A DNA stretch of 64,000 bases from Candidatus Solirubrobacter pratensis (GCF_000425945.1 NZ_AUEK01000008.1:248001-312000); one strand, 5' to 3'; shown: positions 8,005 to 17,465, numbered from the stretch's first letter. Notes: a model not told the origin generated them from the letters alone. Made by a program: numbers and translations.

Positions 8005-9251
8005 GCGCCGTCGAGCACGCCGTCGCCGGCGCGCACCGCCGCGAGTGGGTCTACGTGCTCGCCGCGACGGTGCGCGTCACGCGCGACCTCGACGCCGCCG
8101 AGGAGGCGGTCCAGGACGCCTACGTCCAGGCGCTCGCGACGTGGGGGCGCGACGGCGTGCCCGCGAACCCCGGGGCGTGGCTGACGACGGTCGCCCGGCG
8201 CCGCGCGCTCAACCTCCTCCGCTCGCGGCGGACGCTCGAGGCCAAGCTCCCGCTGCTGCTGGGACCCACGGATGCCACCGACCCCGACCCCGAGACCGAC
8301 GTGGACGAGATCCCTGACGACCGGCTGCGGCTGATCTTCACGTGCTGCCATCCGGCACTCGCGCTGGAGGCGCAGGTCGCGCTCACGCTGCGGCTGGTGT
8401 GCGGCGTCGCGACGCCGGACGTCGCGCACGTGTTCCTCGTGTCGGAGCCGACGATGGCCGCGCGCCTGACGCGGGCCAAGAAGAAGATCGCCGCGGCGCG
8501 GATTCCCTATGCGGTGCCGTCCGCCGGCGAGCTGCCGGCACGGGTCGACGCGGCGCTGACCGTGATCCACCTGCTCTACACGACCGGACACACGGCGAGG
8601 ACGGGCGAGGCGCTCGTGCGCGACGCGCTGACCGCTCGGGCGCTCGACCTCGCCCGCATGCTGCGCGGGCTGCTGCCCGACGAGCGGGAGGCGGCCGGGC
8701 TGCTCGCGCTGCTGCTCGTCCACGAGGCGCGGCGCGAGACGCGCACCGACGCCGCCGGCCGGCTCGTCCGCCTGGCCGAGCAGGACCGCTCGGCCTGGGA
8801 CCGCGAGCTGATCGCGGAGGCCGACAGGCTGATCGTCGAGGCGCTGCGCGCCGGCCCGCCGGGGCGCTTCCTGCTGCAGGCCGCGATCGCCGCCCTGCAC
8901 GCGCAGGCGCCGAGCTACGAGGCGACCGACTGGCCGCAGATCCTCACGCTCTACGACGAGTTGCTGCGGATCTGGCCGTCGCCCGTCGTCGCGCTCAACC
9001 GCGCGGTCGCGCTCTCGATGGTCGACGGGCCCGAGGCGGCGCTGCGCAGCGTCGAGGCACTCGAGCGCGACGGCCGGCTCGCCGGCTATCGCTACCTGCC
9101 GGCGACGAAGGCCGACCTGCTGCATCGCCTCGGCCGCGACGCCGAAGCGGCGGTCGCCTACCAGGCGGCGATCGCGCTGACCGACAACGCCGTCGAGCAC
9201 GCGTTCCTCGAGCAGCGTTTCGAGGCCGCGCATGGACCGGCGGGCGCCTGA
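8001..9251 (+). CDS. ECF42-type sigma factor with C-terminal TPR-like extension
   Basis: A 416-residue sigma factor. Region 2 is near residues 8-75 (DLDAAEEAVQDAYVQAL, NPGAWLTTVARRRALNLLR) and region 4 near 110-165 (SEPTMAARLTRAKKKI). A long helical, TPR-like tail follows (180-416, including WPSPVVALNRAVAL and HRLGRDAEAAVAYQAAI), as in the ECF42 group. No ATG/GTG/TTG precedes region 2. CTG 8001 follows GGAGGA (7992-7997) and overlaps the DGPF stop as CTGA, so it is the best start. Regulation in ECF42 is thought to use the C-terminal extension rather than a classical anti-sigma factor. Confidence 0.9.
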   Translation: MSAVEHAVAGAHRREWVYVLAATVRVTRDLDAAEEAVQDAYVQALATWGRDGVPANPGAWLTTVARRRALNLLRSRRTLEAKLPLLLGPTDATDPDPETDVDEIPDDRLRLIFTCCHPALALEAQVALTLRLVCGVATPDVAHVFLVSEPTMAARLTRAKKKIAAARIPYAVPSAGELPARVDAALTVIHLLYTTGHTARTGEALVRDALTARALDLARMLRGLLPDEREAAGLLALLLVHEARRETRTDAAGRLVRLAEQDRSAWDRELIAEADRLIVEALRAGPPGRFLLQAAIAALHAQAPSYEATDWPQILTLYDELLRIWPSPVVALNRAVALSMVDGPEAALRSVEALERDGRLAGYRYLPATKADLLHRLGRDAEAAVAYQAAIALTDNAVEHAFLEQRFEAAHGPAGA

Positions 9252-9509
9252 ACGCCGACTGCTGCGGGGCGTTTCGCGGTCCCAGGACGCAAGCAGCTCC
9301 GCGCAGGATCAGCCGCTCAGCCATCGGAGGTGTCGCGACCAGTGGCCCTCCGCCACTCGTCGTGCATCGCGTGCAGCCAAGCACACGGAACGTTTCGCTA
9401 TCGGCGTCGATGACCAGTTCACGGTGTTCGGCGCCGGCGGCGCGCTGCTGTTCACGTTGCTCAGCGGCCTGCTGCTCGCGCGCTTGACGCCCGTCAGCGC
9501 CCGGGCGGC
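9252..9509 (+). other. Non-coding or decayed stretch with a membrane-helix remnant
   Basis: No intact gene is visible. The last 110 bases keep one frame open into TGA 9511 and encode a membrane-like helix (FGAGGALLFTLLSGLLLARL). This suggests the tail of a lost membrane protein gene directly before the decayed epimerase. Confidence 0.3.
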
Positions 9510-10177
9510 GTGATGGACGCCGTCGACCATGTCGTGCTCGGCGCCGGTGCCGTCGGGATGGCCGTCGCCGAGGCGCTGGCCGCTCGCGGGGAGTCGGTGC
9601 GGGTCGTCAGCCGCTCCGGGCTGCGCGAGCCGGTGGCGGACGTCCGATCCGTCGCCGGTGACGTCACCGATCCGCGTTCGCGGCGTCGGCGACGCGTGGC
9701 GCGCGCGTCGTCTACCAGGCGCTGAACCCGCCGTATCACCGCTGGGCGCAGGAGTTTCCCGGTCTGCAAGCCGCGGCGATCGCCGCGGCGCAGTCCGTCG
9801 GCGCGCGACTGGTCGTGATGGACAACGTGTACATGTACGGGCGGGCCCAGGGACGGCCGTTCACCGAGGAGCGCGATTACGACGCCCACACGCGCAAGGG
9901 CCACGTCCGCGCGGCGATGGCCCGCGACCTGATGGCCGCCCATGCCGCTGGTCGGGTCCAGGTCACCGTCGGTCGGGCGTCGGACTTCTTCGGGCCGCGC
10001 GCCGGCGCGCAGTCGTTGATCGGTGATCGGGTGATACCGCCGGCGCTCGCCGACAAGACCGCGCTGGTCATGGGCGACCCCGACATGCCCCACACGTACA
10101 GCTTCATTCCGGACATCGGCGCCTCAGAACCGCCCCTAGACGCACGAAGCCGCCTCATGGGCGGCTTCGTCGTGTGA
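9510..10177 (+). pseudogene. NAD-dependent epimerase/dehydratase, frameshifted and truncated
   Basis: Start codons GTG 9510/ATG 9513 open a Rossmann fold (VVLGAGAVGMAVAEALAARG) to DVTDP near 9680. The homologous reading then continues one frame over (ALNPPYHRWAQEFPG, MDNVYMYGRAQGRPFTEE, HTYSFIPDIG), so a single-base indel near 9680 breaks the gene. After IPDIG (about 10125) the sequence becomes unrelated and stops at 10177, so roughly the last third of a normal extended-SDR protein is missing. It is decayed, unless the frameshift is a sequencing error, which would not explain the truncation. Confidence 0.75.
10144..10170. terminator. Perfect 11-bp hairpin between pseudogene and tRNA-fMet
   Basis: ACGAAGCCGCC at 10144-10154 pairs exactly with GGCGGCTTCGT at 10160-10170 around a 5-nt loop. 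It lies 77 nt beyond the 3' end of the minus-strand tRNA gene and beyond the plus-strand pseudogene, so it could terminate either direction. No long T run is seen. Confidence 0.6.
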
Positions 10178-10246
10178 AGGGCCAGCTTCGACCGGCGCCT
10201 CCAGTTCCAGCAGCGCATCCTTAGAACACTGCTCAGAACTGTGGAA

Positions 10247-10320
<74 letters not shown>

Positions 10321-10338
10321 TCGCTTGGGCAGTCAATA

Positions 10339-11076
10339 CTAGCACCGCATCAGCTCCTTCAAGCGGAGGGCGTTTCGCACCGCGAAGCCCTCCCAGTCGT
10401 TGTTGAAGTAGACGAACAGCTCCGCGTGCTGCCTGACCTCGGACAGCTTGTCCGCCCACTCGCGCAGCTCGGTCTCCGAGTAGTTCCCGCGGCGCCCGCG
10501 CCTGCCGTAGTGGAAGCGCACGAAGGACCAGTCGGCGGTGAGCTCGAGCGGCTGCCACGGGCGCTCGGGGTGGTCGCCGTAGGCCAGCGCGGCGCCGTAG
10601 GCGCGCAGCAGCTCGAAGACGTCGTGCGTGAACCACGAGCGGTCGCGGAACTCGAACGCGTGGCGGCCCGGCGGGAGCAGCGCCAGCGCGTCGGCGAGCC
10701 GGTCCTCGTCGCGCTTGAAGTTCGCGGGGAACTGCCACAGCACCGGACCGTGCTTGGGCGACTCCGTCAGCGGCTCGATCGCGGCGTAGAAGCGCTCCAG
10801 CCCCTGCTCGAGGTCCGTCAGCCGCTTCATGTGCGTCATGTAGCGGCTCGCCTTGGCCGAGAACACGAACTCAGGCGGCGTCTCGGCCACCCAGCGCGTG
10901 ACCGCGTCCGGCTTGGCGAGCCGGTAGAAGGTCGTGTTGACCTCGACGGTCTCGAACAGCGTCGCGTAGTGCTCGAGCCAGCGCCGCGCCGGCAGGCCGC
11001 GCGGGTAGACGACCTCCCGCCAGTGCGGGTAGTTCCAGCCCGAGCAGCCGATGTGTACGGGCGGGGCTTCGCTCAC
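10339..11076 (-). CDS. DUF72 family protein (YecE-like)
   Basis: A 245-residue DUF72 TIM-barrel-type protein. Typical family motifs are HIGCSGWNYPHW near the N-terminus, VEVNTTFYRLA, FVFSAKASRYMTHMKRL, AFEFRDRSWF and YVYFNNDW-like FVYFNNDWEGFAVRNAL near the end. Its function is unknown. GTG 11076 overlaps the TGA of a 31-codon ORF (GTGA), suggesting coupling. It lies just downstream of the tRNA-fMet 5' end on the same strand. Confidence 0.92.
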   Translation of the reverse strand: MSEAPPVHIGCSGWNYPHWREVVYPRGLPARRWLEHYATLFETVEVNTTFYRLAKPDAVTRWVAETPPEFVFSAKASRYMTHMKRLTDLEQGLERFYAAIEPLTESPKHGPVLWQFPANFKRDEDRLADALALLPPGRHAFEFRDRSWFTHDVFELLRAYGAALAYGDHPERPWQPLELTADWSFVRFHYGRRGRRGNYSETELREWADKLSEVRQHAELFVYFNNDWEGFAVRNALRLKELMRC

Positions 11077-11168
11077 CTGACCTCGAACTCGACGATCGGG
11101 CCCTCCTGCCGGCAGTCCAAGAGCTTCGGCTTGTGCTGGGTGGACGCGGTCACGAGGGCACGCTTCAT
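11073..11168 (-). CDS. Candidate 31-aa small protein upstream of DUF72
   Basis: ATG 11168 to TGA 11073 encodes [20 protein letters not shown] plus an 11-residue tail ([11 protein letters not shown]). It overlaps the DUF72 start by 4 nt (GTGA). Its start lies only 29 bp from the divergent dehydrogenase start, so both transcripts must begin inside a very short region. It could be a small protein or a leader peptide controlling DUF72 translation. No family is known to me. Confidence 0.4.
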   Translation of the reverse strand: MKRALVTASTQHKPKLLDCRQEGPIVEFEVR

Positions 11169-11197
11169 CGCGCGACTCTAACCGCGATGATCAACCC

Positions 11198-12121
11198 GTG
11201 GGCCGGATCTTCATCACGCGCGAATTGCCCTTCGACGCCGTCGATCGCCTGCGCGCCGAGCACGCCGTCGACGTGTGGGAGCGGCCGGACCCGCCGCCGC
11301 CGGAAGCGCTGCGCGAGCGGGCGGCGGGAGCCGACGCCCTGTTGACGATGCTGACCGAGCGCGTCGACGAGGCGCTGCTGGACGCCGCGCCGCGTCTGCG
11401 CGCGATCGCCAACATGGCCGTCGGGACCGACAACATCGATCTCGAGGCGGCCGCCGCGCGCGGCATCGCGGTCGGCAACACGCCCGGCGTGCTGACCGAC
11501 ACCACCGCTGACCTCGCCTTCGCGCTGCTGCTCGGGGTCGCCCGCCGGCTGCCGGAGGGCGCCGCCGAGGTGCGCGACGGCCGCTGGGGCCCGTGGCAGC
11601 CGGCGCACGGGCTCGGGGCCGATGTCGCGGGAGCGACGCTCGGGATCGTCGGGCGCGGCCGCATCGGCGACGCGATGGCGCGCCGCGGCGAAGGCTTCGG
11701 GATGGAGGTCGTGCACAGCTCGCGCTCGTCCGGGATCCCGCTGGAGGAGCTCCTGGAGCGGGCCGACTTCGTCTCCCTCCACACCCCGCTCACGCCCGCG
11801 ACGCGCCACCTGATCGACGCCGCGGCGCTCGAGCGCATGAAGCCGACGGCGTTCCTGATCAACACCGCCCGCGGCGGCGTGGTGGATCAGGCCGCGCTGC
11901 GCGAGGCGCTGATCGGCGGCGCGATCGCGGGCGCCGGGCTCGACGTGACCGACCCGGAGCCGCTCCCGCCCGACGACCCGCTGCTCGACGCGCCGAACCT
12001 GCTGGTGGTGCCGCACGTCGGCTCCGCGACCGTGCGCACCCGCGCGCGCATGGCCGCGATGGCCGCCGAGAACCTGCTCGCCGCGCTCGCAGGACGGCCG
12101 ATGCCGTACCCCGCCACGTGA
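11198..12121 (+). CDS. D-2-hydroxyacid dehydrogenase (glyoxylate/hydroxypyruvate reductase-like)
   Basis: A 307-residue NAD(P)-dependent dehydrogenase. It shows the nucleotide-binding GRGRIG, the catalytic Arg in [18 protein letters not shown], the Glu in DVTDPEPLP, and the His in VVPHVGSAT. The substrate-side motif [15 protein letters not shown] resembles glyoxylate/hydroxypyruvate reductases, which reduce 2-oxo acids to D-2-hydroxy acids in the cytoplasm. GTG 11198 is the start. It overlaps the exopolyphosphatase gene by 4 nt (GTGA). Substrate preference cannot be told from sequence. Confidence 0.9.
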   Translation: MGRIFITRELPFDAVDRLRAEHAVDVWERPDPPPPEALRERAAGADALLTMLTERVDEALLDAAPRLRAIANMAVGTDNIDLEAAAARGIAVGNTPGVLTDTTADLAFALLLGVARRLPEGAAEVRDGRWGPWQPAHGLGADVAGATLGIVGRGRIGDAMARRGEGFGMEVVHSSRSSGIPLEELLERADFVSLHTPLTPATRHLIDAAALERMKPTAFLINTARGGVVDQAALREALIGGAIAGAGLDVTDPEPLPPDDPLLDAPNLLVVPHVGSATVRTRARMAAMAAENLLAALAGRPMPYPAT

Positions 12122-13065
12122 CCCGCGTCGCGGTCGTCGACATCGGCACGAACTCTACGCGCCTGCTGGTCGCGGAGGTCGAGGGCGACGATTCGCCCTG
12201 CGGGCTCACGTTTCCCAGAGCGATCGCCCCGAGGGCGGTTCTCCCGCGCGCCGTGCGCGAGCTCGACCGCCGCACGGCCGTCACCCGCCTCGGCGAGGGC
12301 GTCGACCGTTCCGGCCGGCTCGGCGAAGCGGCGCAGGAGCGCGTGCTCGAGGCCCTCGACAGCTACCGCGACGCGATCGCGAGCGCCGACGTCCGCACCG
12401 GCGTGCTGACCTCGGCGGTCCGCGACGCCGCCAACGGGAGCGAGTTCGCGACGCGCGTCGCGCGCGAGTACGGGCTCAGCGCGCGCACGCTGACCGGCGA
12501 CGAGGAGGCGCAGCTCACCTACCGCGGCGCGACCGCGCTGCGCGACGACCATGAGCCGCTGCTGGTGATCGACGTCGGCGGCGGCTCGACCGAGCTGGTC
12601 GTGGGCACGCGCGGCGTGGTCTCCTTCCACGTCTCGACGCAGAACGGCGTCGTGCGCCACACCGAGCGCCACCTGCACCACGATCCGCCGACGGCGCAGG
12701 AGCTCGAGGAGCTCGCCGCCGACGTCCGTATTCCGACCGCGCCGGCCAAGGCCGCAGTCGCCGTCGCCGGCACCGCGACCTCGTGCGCCGCGATCGACCT
12801 CGTCCTCGAGCCCTATGACTCCGGGAGAGTCGAGGGCTACGTGCTCTCGTTGGAGCGCCTTTGCGCGATCCGCGACCGGCTCGCCGCGCTGCCGCTGGAG
12901 GAGCTCAAGCGCGTGCCGGGCTTGCATCCTGACCGCGCATCGGTGATGGTGGCGGGAGTCGTGATCCTCATCCGGGTGCTCGAGGCCTACGATCTGGATC
13001 GCGTCGAGGTGTCCGAGCGGGACATCCTCTGGGGCGTCGCCCTCGCAAGCACAACTTCCGCCTGA
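12118..13065 (+). CDS. ppx: Exopolyphosphatase/guanosine pentaphosphatase (Ppx/GppA)
   Basis: A 315-residue ASKHA-fold protein, the short actinobacterial Ppx form without the C-terminal HD domain. It shows phosphate-1 [28 protein letters not shown] with the catalytic Glu, [11 protein letters not shown] (phosphate-2) and [14 protein letters not shown]. It releases phosphate from polyphosphate or hydrolyses pppGpp. The start is GTG 12118 in a GTGA overlap with the dehydrogenase gene, so the two are co-transcribed. Confidence 0.9.
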   Translation: MTRVAVVDIGTNSTRLLVAEVEGDDSPCGLTFPRAIAPRAVLPRAVRELDRRTAVTRLGEGVDRSGRLGEAAQERVLEALDSYRDAIASADVRTGVLTSAVRDAANGSEFATRVAREYGLSARTLTGDEEAQLTYRGATALRDDHEPLLVIDVGGGSTELVVGTRGVVSFHVSTQNGVVRHTERHLHHDPPTAQELEELAADVRIPTAPAKAAVAVAGTATSCAAIDLVLEPYDSGRVEGYVLSLERLCAIRDRLAALPLEELKRVPGLHPDRASVMVAGVVILIRVLEAYDLDRVEVSERDILWGVALASTTSA

Positions 13066-13286
13066 TGTCAAGAGCAACGATGTCCGGGGATGGACATCTG
13101 TTCGATTGCCCGGGCGATCGCTTGAGGTGGAGAATCACGGGCGTCGGAAGGGCGGTCGTGCCTCCCGCCGCCGTCCAACGACACATAGGTCCGGGCGATG
13201 CCGCATCATCGGCGCCTCCCGCCGCCCGGACCATCCAATAGGCCCCTCAAGGCACGTACCCCTGCCCGTCCTGACGGGGCCATCTC
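13066..13286. other. Intergenic stretch with a 9-bp inverted repeat
   Basis: No gene is seen. GTCCGGGCG (13189-13197) and CGCCCGGAC (13223-13231) form an inverted repeat with a 25-nt spacer. Its role is unknown. Confidence 0.4.
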
Positions 13287-13317
13287 GAAGCCGCCCGCCC
13301 CCGCCGCGGGCGGCTTC
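13287..13317 (+). terminator. Strong hairpin terminator
   Basis: GAAGCCGCCCGC (13287-13298) pairs perfectly with GCGGGCGGCTTC (13306-13317) and is followed by TCTCTT. It is a plausible end for the dehydrogenase-ppx transcript, though 220 nt past ppx. Confidence 0.7.
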
Positions 13318-13340
13318 TCTTAACGCCCCCGCAGGCGCTC

Positions 13341-13929
13341 GCGGCGGCGGAGGAGGACCCGTCGATCCACGACGTCGCGGTGTTCGCGCACGACGGGATC
13401 GACGACCTGACCGAGGCGCCGGAGCGCGCATCGGTGCAGAAGCTGCTGAGCGACTTCCACGCCGCGAGCGGCAAGCCCGTCGCGATGGTCGGCGCACACG
13501 CGCGCACAGCGGGCGTGGAGCGCAGCGAGGGCGTGCCGTACGTCGGCACGCCGGCCGCGGGCGCGGTCTCAACGGGCGGCTTCACCGGCTGGGTGCGCTG
13601 GGGCGCCGGGTTGAAGGCGGACGTGCACGCCGTCGCGCAGTCGATCGCGCTCGGGCGTCGCGCGCACGTACGAGACGTCCACGACGGCGACCGTGACGTC
13701 GAAGGCCGCGCGCGCCGCGCTCACCGCCTCGGCGGCGACGCCGGCCAACGGCGCATACAGCCTCGCCGCCCCGCTCGAGGTCGTGCCGTCGCGGTCGGCG
13801 TGGACGGAGCCGGTGAGCAACGACGCGTTCGCGATCGCGTTCCGGCAGGCGATCGGCGCGAGCGAGCCGCTGCGCACGGGCGCCTACGGCGCGGCGGTCA
13901 CGTTCACGCTGTCCACGACGGCGCCGTAG
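13341..13929 (+). pseudogene. Decayed secreted or surface protein gene
   Basis: Two protein-like stretches lie in different frames with no start or signal peptide. The first (about 13350-13650) reads VAVFAHDGIDDLTEAPERA and VGTPAAGAVSTGGFTGWVRW, which recalls a metallophosphoesterase-type fold. The second (about 13660-13929) ends FRQAIGASEPLRTGAYG and VTFTLSTTAP, a C-terminus common in actinobacterial secreted repeat proteins. At least one frame change and loss of the 5' end make it non-functional. The parent family is a guess. Confidence 0.55.
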
Positions 13930-13934
13930 CAGGC

Positions 13935-13973
13935 CGCCTGGAGGCCGCCCGCGGCGCGCGGGCGGCCTTCAGG
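13935..13973. terminator. 19-bp bidirectional hairpin terminator
   Basis: A near-perfect stem runs from CGCCTGGAGGCC (13935-13946) and CGCCCGCG through a 3-nt loop (GCG, 13954-13956) to the complementary arm ending CAGGCG at 13975; only one G-T wobble is present. It contains the stop codon of the minus-strand ThDP enzyme gene (13969-13971) and follows the plus-strand pseudogene. Confidence 0.7.
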
Positions 13974-15606
13974 CGAGGTTCGCCGACCGCGGGTAGGCGA
14001 CCGACGGGTCGGTGAGCACGTTGACGAGCGCCGGCTTGCCGGCGCCGAGCGCGCGCTCGAGCGCGCCGCGCAGCTCTCCCGGCTCGCGCACGACCTCGCC
14101 GTGGCCGCCCAGCGCCTCGACGACCTGGTCGTAGCGCGTCTCCGGACGCAGGTCGGCGACCACCGACCAGCCGTCGTAGAGGAACTCCATCGGGTGCTTC
14201 TCCAGCGCCCAGATCCCGTTGTTGCCCATCACGCCGACGACGTCGACGCCGTGGCGCACGAGCGTGTCGTACTCGAGCCCGCTGAAGCCGAACGCGCCGT
14301 CGCCGAGCAGCAGCACGACCTGGCGCTCGGGGTGCGCGAGCTTGGCCGCCAGCGCGTAGCCCGGGCCGCTGCCGAGGCATCCGAACGGGCCGGGGTCCAG
14401 CCAGCAGCCGGGCGTGTAGGAGTCGACCACGCGGCCCGCGAAGGAGACGAAGTCGCCGCCGTCGCCGATGACGATCGCGTCGCGGTCGAGCAGCTTGGAG
14501 AGCTCGCCGTAGACGCGCATGGGATGCAGCGGCGCGCGCGGGTCCTCGAGCTGCTCGCGCTCGCTCTCGCGCTTCTCGGTCTCGATCCCGCGCAGGCGGG
14601 TGACCCAGCGCTTGGTGTCGTTGCCGGAGCCGCGCAGCGCGCGCAGCGTGTCCGTGAGGTCGCCGTAGAGCTCGGCGGCCACCTTGCGGGCGTGCTCGCG
14701 CGCCGGCTCGGCCACGTCGATCGCGACGATCTCGGTCTCGTCGCCGAAGGCGCCGCCGAAGCCGAGCCGGAAGTCCATCGGGACGCCGATCACGAGCGCC
14801 ACGTCGGCGCCCTTGAGCGCGGATGAGCGGGCGCGGGCGAACGCGAGCGGATGGTCGGCCGGGACGCAGCCGCGCGCGAGGCCGTTGAGGAAGACCGGGA
14901 TCCCGCGCTGCTCGGCGAGCTCGCGCAGCGCCTCCTCGCCGCGGCCCCAGTAGAGGTTCGTCCCCGCCATGATCACCGGGCGCTCGGCGTCGTCGAGCAG
15001 TGCGGCGGCGCGGTCGAGCGCCGGCTGCGCCGCGCGGCCTGCGCGCGGCGCGGCGACCTCGCGGCCCTCGTCCGGCACGTCCTCGGAGAAGACGATGTCG
15101 AGCGGGAAGTCGAGGAACACCGGGCCGGTGTGAGGGCGCCGGGCGACCTCGAACGCTTCGTCGACCAGCCCCGGGATCTCGCGCGTGGCGCCGGCCGTGG
15201 CGGCGAGCTTGACCACCGGGCGCACGAACGGGACGTGGTCGATCTCCTGCAGCGAGCCGCGGCCCCAGCGCGACGCGGGGGCGCGGCCGCCGAGCACGAG
15301 CATCGGCGAGTTGTTCTGCAGCGCCGACGCCATCGCGCTCATGCCGTTGGTCACGCCCGGCCCGGCCGTCAGCGCGCACACGCCCGGCTCGCGGGTCACC
15401 TTCGCCCATCCCTCGGCCGCGAACGCGGCCGTCGACTCGTGGCGGGTGTCGACGAGCTCGATGCCCTCCGCTACGCACCCCTGGTACAGCGAGAAGAGGT
15501 GGCCGCCGGACAGCGTGAAGATCCGGCTCACGCCGTGTGCCTTCAGGCGCCGGGCGATCAGGCGGCCGCCGTGCAGCCGCGTGCTTTCGTTCGCCTCCGT
15601 CGTCAT
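13969..15606 (-). CDS. ThDP-dependent enzyme, acetolactate synthase-like
   Basis: A 545-residue three-domain thiamine diphosphate enzyme. The N-terminal PYR domain has the cofactor-activating Glu in [17 protein letters not shown], the central domain follows, and the C-terminal PP domain shows [16 protein letters not shown] through [13 protein letters not shown] (GDG...NN metal/ThDP motif). It belongs with acetolactate synthase/oxalyl-CoA decarboxylase-type lyases. No small regulatory subunit gene is adjacent, so an anabolic ALS role is less likely. ATG 15606 precedes the usual N-terminal helix. Substrate is undetermined. Confidence 0.88.
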   Translation of the reverse strand: MTTEANESTRLHGGRLIARRLKAHGVSRIFTLSGGHLFSLYQGCVAEGIELVDTRHESTAAFAAEGWAKVTREPGVCALTAGPGVTNGMSAMASALQNNSPMLVLGGRAPASRWGRGSLQEIDHVPFVRPVVKLAATAGATREIPGLVDEAFEVARRPHTGPVFLDFPLDIVFSEDVPDEGREVAAPRAGRAAQPALDRAAALLDDAERPVIMAGTNLYWGRGEEALRELAEQRGIPVFLNGLARGCVPADHPLAFARARSSALKGADVALVIGVPMDFRLGFGGAFGDETEIVAIDVAEPAREHARKVAAELYGDLTDTLRALRGSGNDTKRWVTRLRGIETEKRESEREQLEDPRAPLHPMRVYGELSKLLDRDAIVIGDGGDFVSFAGRVVDSYTPGCWLDPGPFGCLGSGPGYALAAKLAHPERQVVLLLGDGAFGFSGLEYDTLVRHGVDVVGVMGNNGIWALEKHPMEFLYDGWSVVADLRPETRYDQVVEALGGHGEVVREPGELRGALERALGAGKPALVNVLTDPSVAYPRSANLA

Positions 15607-15715
15607 CGGACGGCACCCTACCCCCCGCCTGGGGGGATCGGCTCTGGTTCGGCGATTCCCGGGACGTCGGCACGGGGTAGCGTCTGACGCCGGAGAGCGA
15701 GGAAAGGACTCGGAC

Positions 15716-15877
15716 ATGAACGAGCCTACGGTCAAGACCATCACCGACGCCGACCTCGAGCTGCTGCTCGTGGAGCGCGATCGCGACGATCCGATCCTGG
15801 CGTCGCCGCGCGAGCCGGAGGGCGAGCCGCGCGAGTCGCTGGACTCGCAGATCCTCGCCGGGCTCGTATCGCCGTAG
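15716..15877 (+). CDS. Small acidic protein (53 aa)
   Basis: ATG 15716 follows GAGGAAAGGA at good spacing. The product begins [20 protein letters not shown] and continues with many Asp/Glu and Pro residues, with no membrane segment or Cys. It is divergent from the ThDP enzyme and 40 nt from the convergent DsbA-like gene. No family is recognised; its size and acidity recall a peptide precursor or small regulator, which is speculation. Confidence 0.6.
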   Translation: MNEPTVKTITDADLELLLVERDRDDPILASPREPEGEPRESLDSQILAGLVSP

Positions 15878-15916
15878 CCCGGCGCTCGAGAGGGCGCCGA
15901 GCGGCGCCCGTGTCGC

Positions 15917-16573
15917 TCACACGCGGCTGAGCGCCGCGGCCCGCTCGCGCGCGGTGATCGCCGCGTCGCCGACGCGCCGCTCTCCCCAGACGACCTGCCG
16001 GTCGATCGCCAGCGCCGGCAGCCGGTCCACGCCGGCGCCGAGCAGCCGGCGCGCGGCCGCCTCGATCGCGCCGTCGCGGCGATCCTCGCGCGCGGCGCGC
16101 AGGCACGCGTCGAGCGGCAACCCGGCCGCGGCCGCCGCCTCGGTGAGGATGTCGAGGTCCTCGAGGTCGAAGCCGCCCGCGAACGCGAGCCGCGTCGCGG
16201 CCAGCACGAACGCGGCTCCGCGGCCCTCCTGGGCCGCGTGATGGGCGACGCGCATCGCCGCCGGCACCGGCGCAGGCCAGCGCTCGGGCCACTCGAGCGG
16301 CAGTCGCAGCGCGACCGCGCGCTCCTGGGCCCGCCCGGCTACCTCTCCCGCCTCGGCCTCCCCTGCCGGTAGATCACGGCACCGCAGCGTCGTCGCGCCC
16401 GCGGGCGTCCACGTGACCGCGTCGAACGCGCGGTCGACCCGCTCTGCCACCAGGTAGGTGAAGGGCGAGCCGAGATCGAAGAAGAACTCCGCTCGCACCG
16501 CCGCACCCCCCGCGGCCGCATCCGGCCGGGGCCGCCTGGCCCGGCGGTCCTCCAGCCTGATGAGATCACCCAT
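15917..16573 (-). CDS. DsbA-fold oxidoreductase/HCCA isomerase-like (kappa GST)
   Basis: A 218-residue thioredoxin-fold protein with helical insert. The active-site region [17 protein letters not shown] has Ser-Pro where DsbA has Cys-x2-Cys, as in 2-hydroxychromene-2-carboxylate isomerase and kappa glutathione transferases. The C-terminal cis-Pro region is [21 protein letters not shown] 16573 is preferred over ATG 16582 because GAGGA lies 8 nt upstream. It is divergent from an HxlR regulator, which probably controls it. Confidence 0.85.
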   Translation of the reverse strand: MGDLIRLEDRRARRPRPDAAAGGAAVRAEFFFDLGSPFTYLVAERVDRAFDAVTWTPAGATTLRCRDLPAGEAEAGEVAGRAQERAVALRLPLEWPERWPAPVPAAMRVAHHAAQEGRGAAFVLAATRLAFAGGFDLEDLDILTEAAAAAGLPLDACLRAAREDRRDGAIEAAARRLLGAGVDRLPALAIDRQVVWGERRVGDAAITARERAAALSRV

Positions 16574-16772
16574 ACCGTCCATCCTCGTCTCGTGTCAATG
16601 CAGACGCGAAAGCTGATGCCCCCGACGCACCCATAAAACGCGCGAAGAGGATCGAACTTGCGCACTCGCTCACATCCGTGTGATCGGCCGGAGATGTCGA
16701 CATCGTCAACCTTTCCACCGCTGAACCGGTTATTCTGCCCGCACTTCAAGGCCGCATCTCAGGGAGCCTCCA

Positions 16773-17465
16773 ATACCACCTGTTCCGCCGCCCAAACGCC
16801 ACCCATACGACCAGTGGTCGCCAGACGCGCGCGCCCTGGACCTCGTCGGGGACAAATGGACGCTACTCATCATTCGCGATCTCGCGGCCGGCCCGCGGCG
16901 GTTCGTCGAGCTGCAGCGAGTGCTGCCGGGCATCTCCACGGAGCAGCTGCGCTCGCGGCTGAACCGGATGGTGGCCGACGGGCTCTTGACGCGACAGCGC
17001 TATCGCGAGGTGCCGCCGCGCGTGGACTACGAGCTGACCGAGCGCTCGCGGGAGCTGATCCCGGTGCTCGGGGCGCTCGCCCGCTGGGGCTACGACTGGA
17101 CGTGGAGCGCGCCCCGGCCGGGCGAGGACGTCAACGTCGGCGCCATCTTCCGCCTTGCGCCGGGCCTGCTCGAGCCGCCCGCGAGCCTGGAAGGCACCGT
17201 CGAGCTGATCGTCGAGGCCGAGGGCGACTCGCCTGAGCGCCAGTACCTCGTGACGCTCGGCGACGGGCGCGCCGAGGTGTCCGAGGTCGGCGGCGAGCAG
17301 CCCGAGGCGACCGTGCGCGGCACGGTCGCGGCGTGGGTCCGCGCGCTCGGGCCGGAGGGCTCGTCGGACGCTCTCGCGGTCAGCGGCCGCGACGCGCTGG
17401 CCGGCGCCGTCCTCGACGGCTTCGCCCGCGCGCGCACGCGTGGCGGAGCGGTCGCCGCCGCCTAG
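16773..17465 (+). CDS. HxlR-type regulator with SCP2-like C-terminal domain
   Basis: A winged-helix HxlR domain (residues 15-110: LVGDKWTLLIIRDL, GPRRFVELQRVLPGIS, LRSRLNRMVADGLL) is followed by an SCP2/alkylsulfatase-type lipid-binding domain (120-230). An in-frame TGA at 16722 and the absence of any ATG, GTG or TTG before the DNA-binding domain leave no canonical start. ATA 16773, 6 nt after GGGAG (16762-16766), is the best-placed codon, with CTG 16836 a poorer choice. GTG 16920 would remove half of the HTH. The adjacent divergent DsbA-like gene is the likely target. Confidence 0.75.
   Translation: MPPVPPPKRHPYDQWSPDARALDLVGDKWTLLIIRDLAAGPRRFVELQRVLPGISTEQLRSRLNRMVADGLLTRQRYREVPPRVDYELTERSRELIPVLGALARWGYDWTWSAPRPGEDVNVGAIFRLAPGLLEPPASLEGTVELIVEAEGDSPERQYLVTLGDGRAEVSEVGGEQPEATVRGTVAAWVRALGPEGSSDALAVSGRDALAGAVLDGFARARTRGGAVAAA

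Noticed and set aside
16620..16740. tRNA-like sequence with a TTCGATC loop on the minus strand
   Set aside because: The putative T stem (GCAAG/CTCTT) does not pair well and no acceptor or anticodon arms can be formed.
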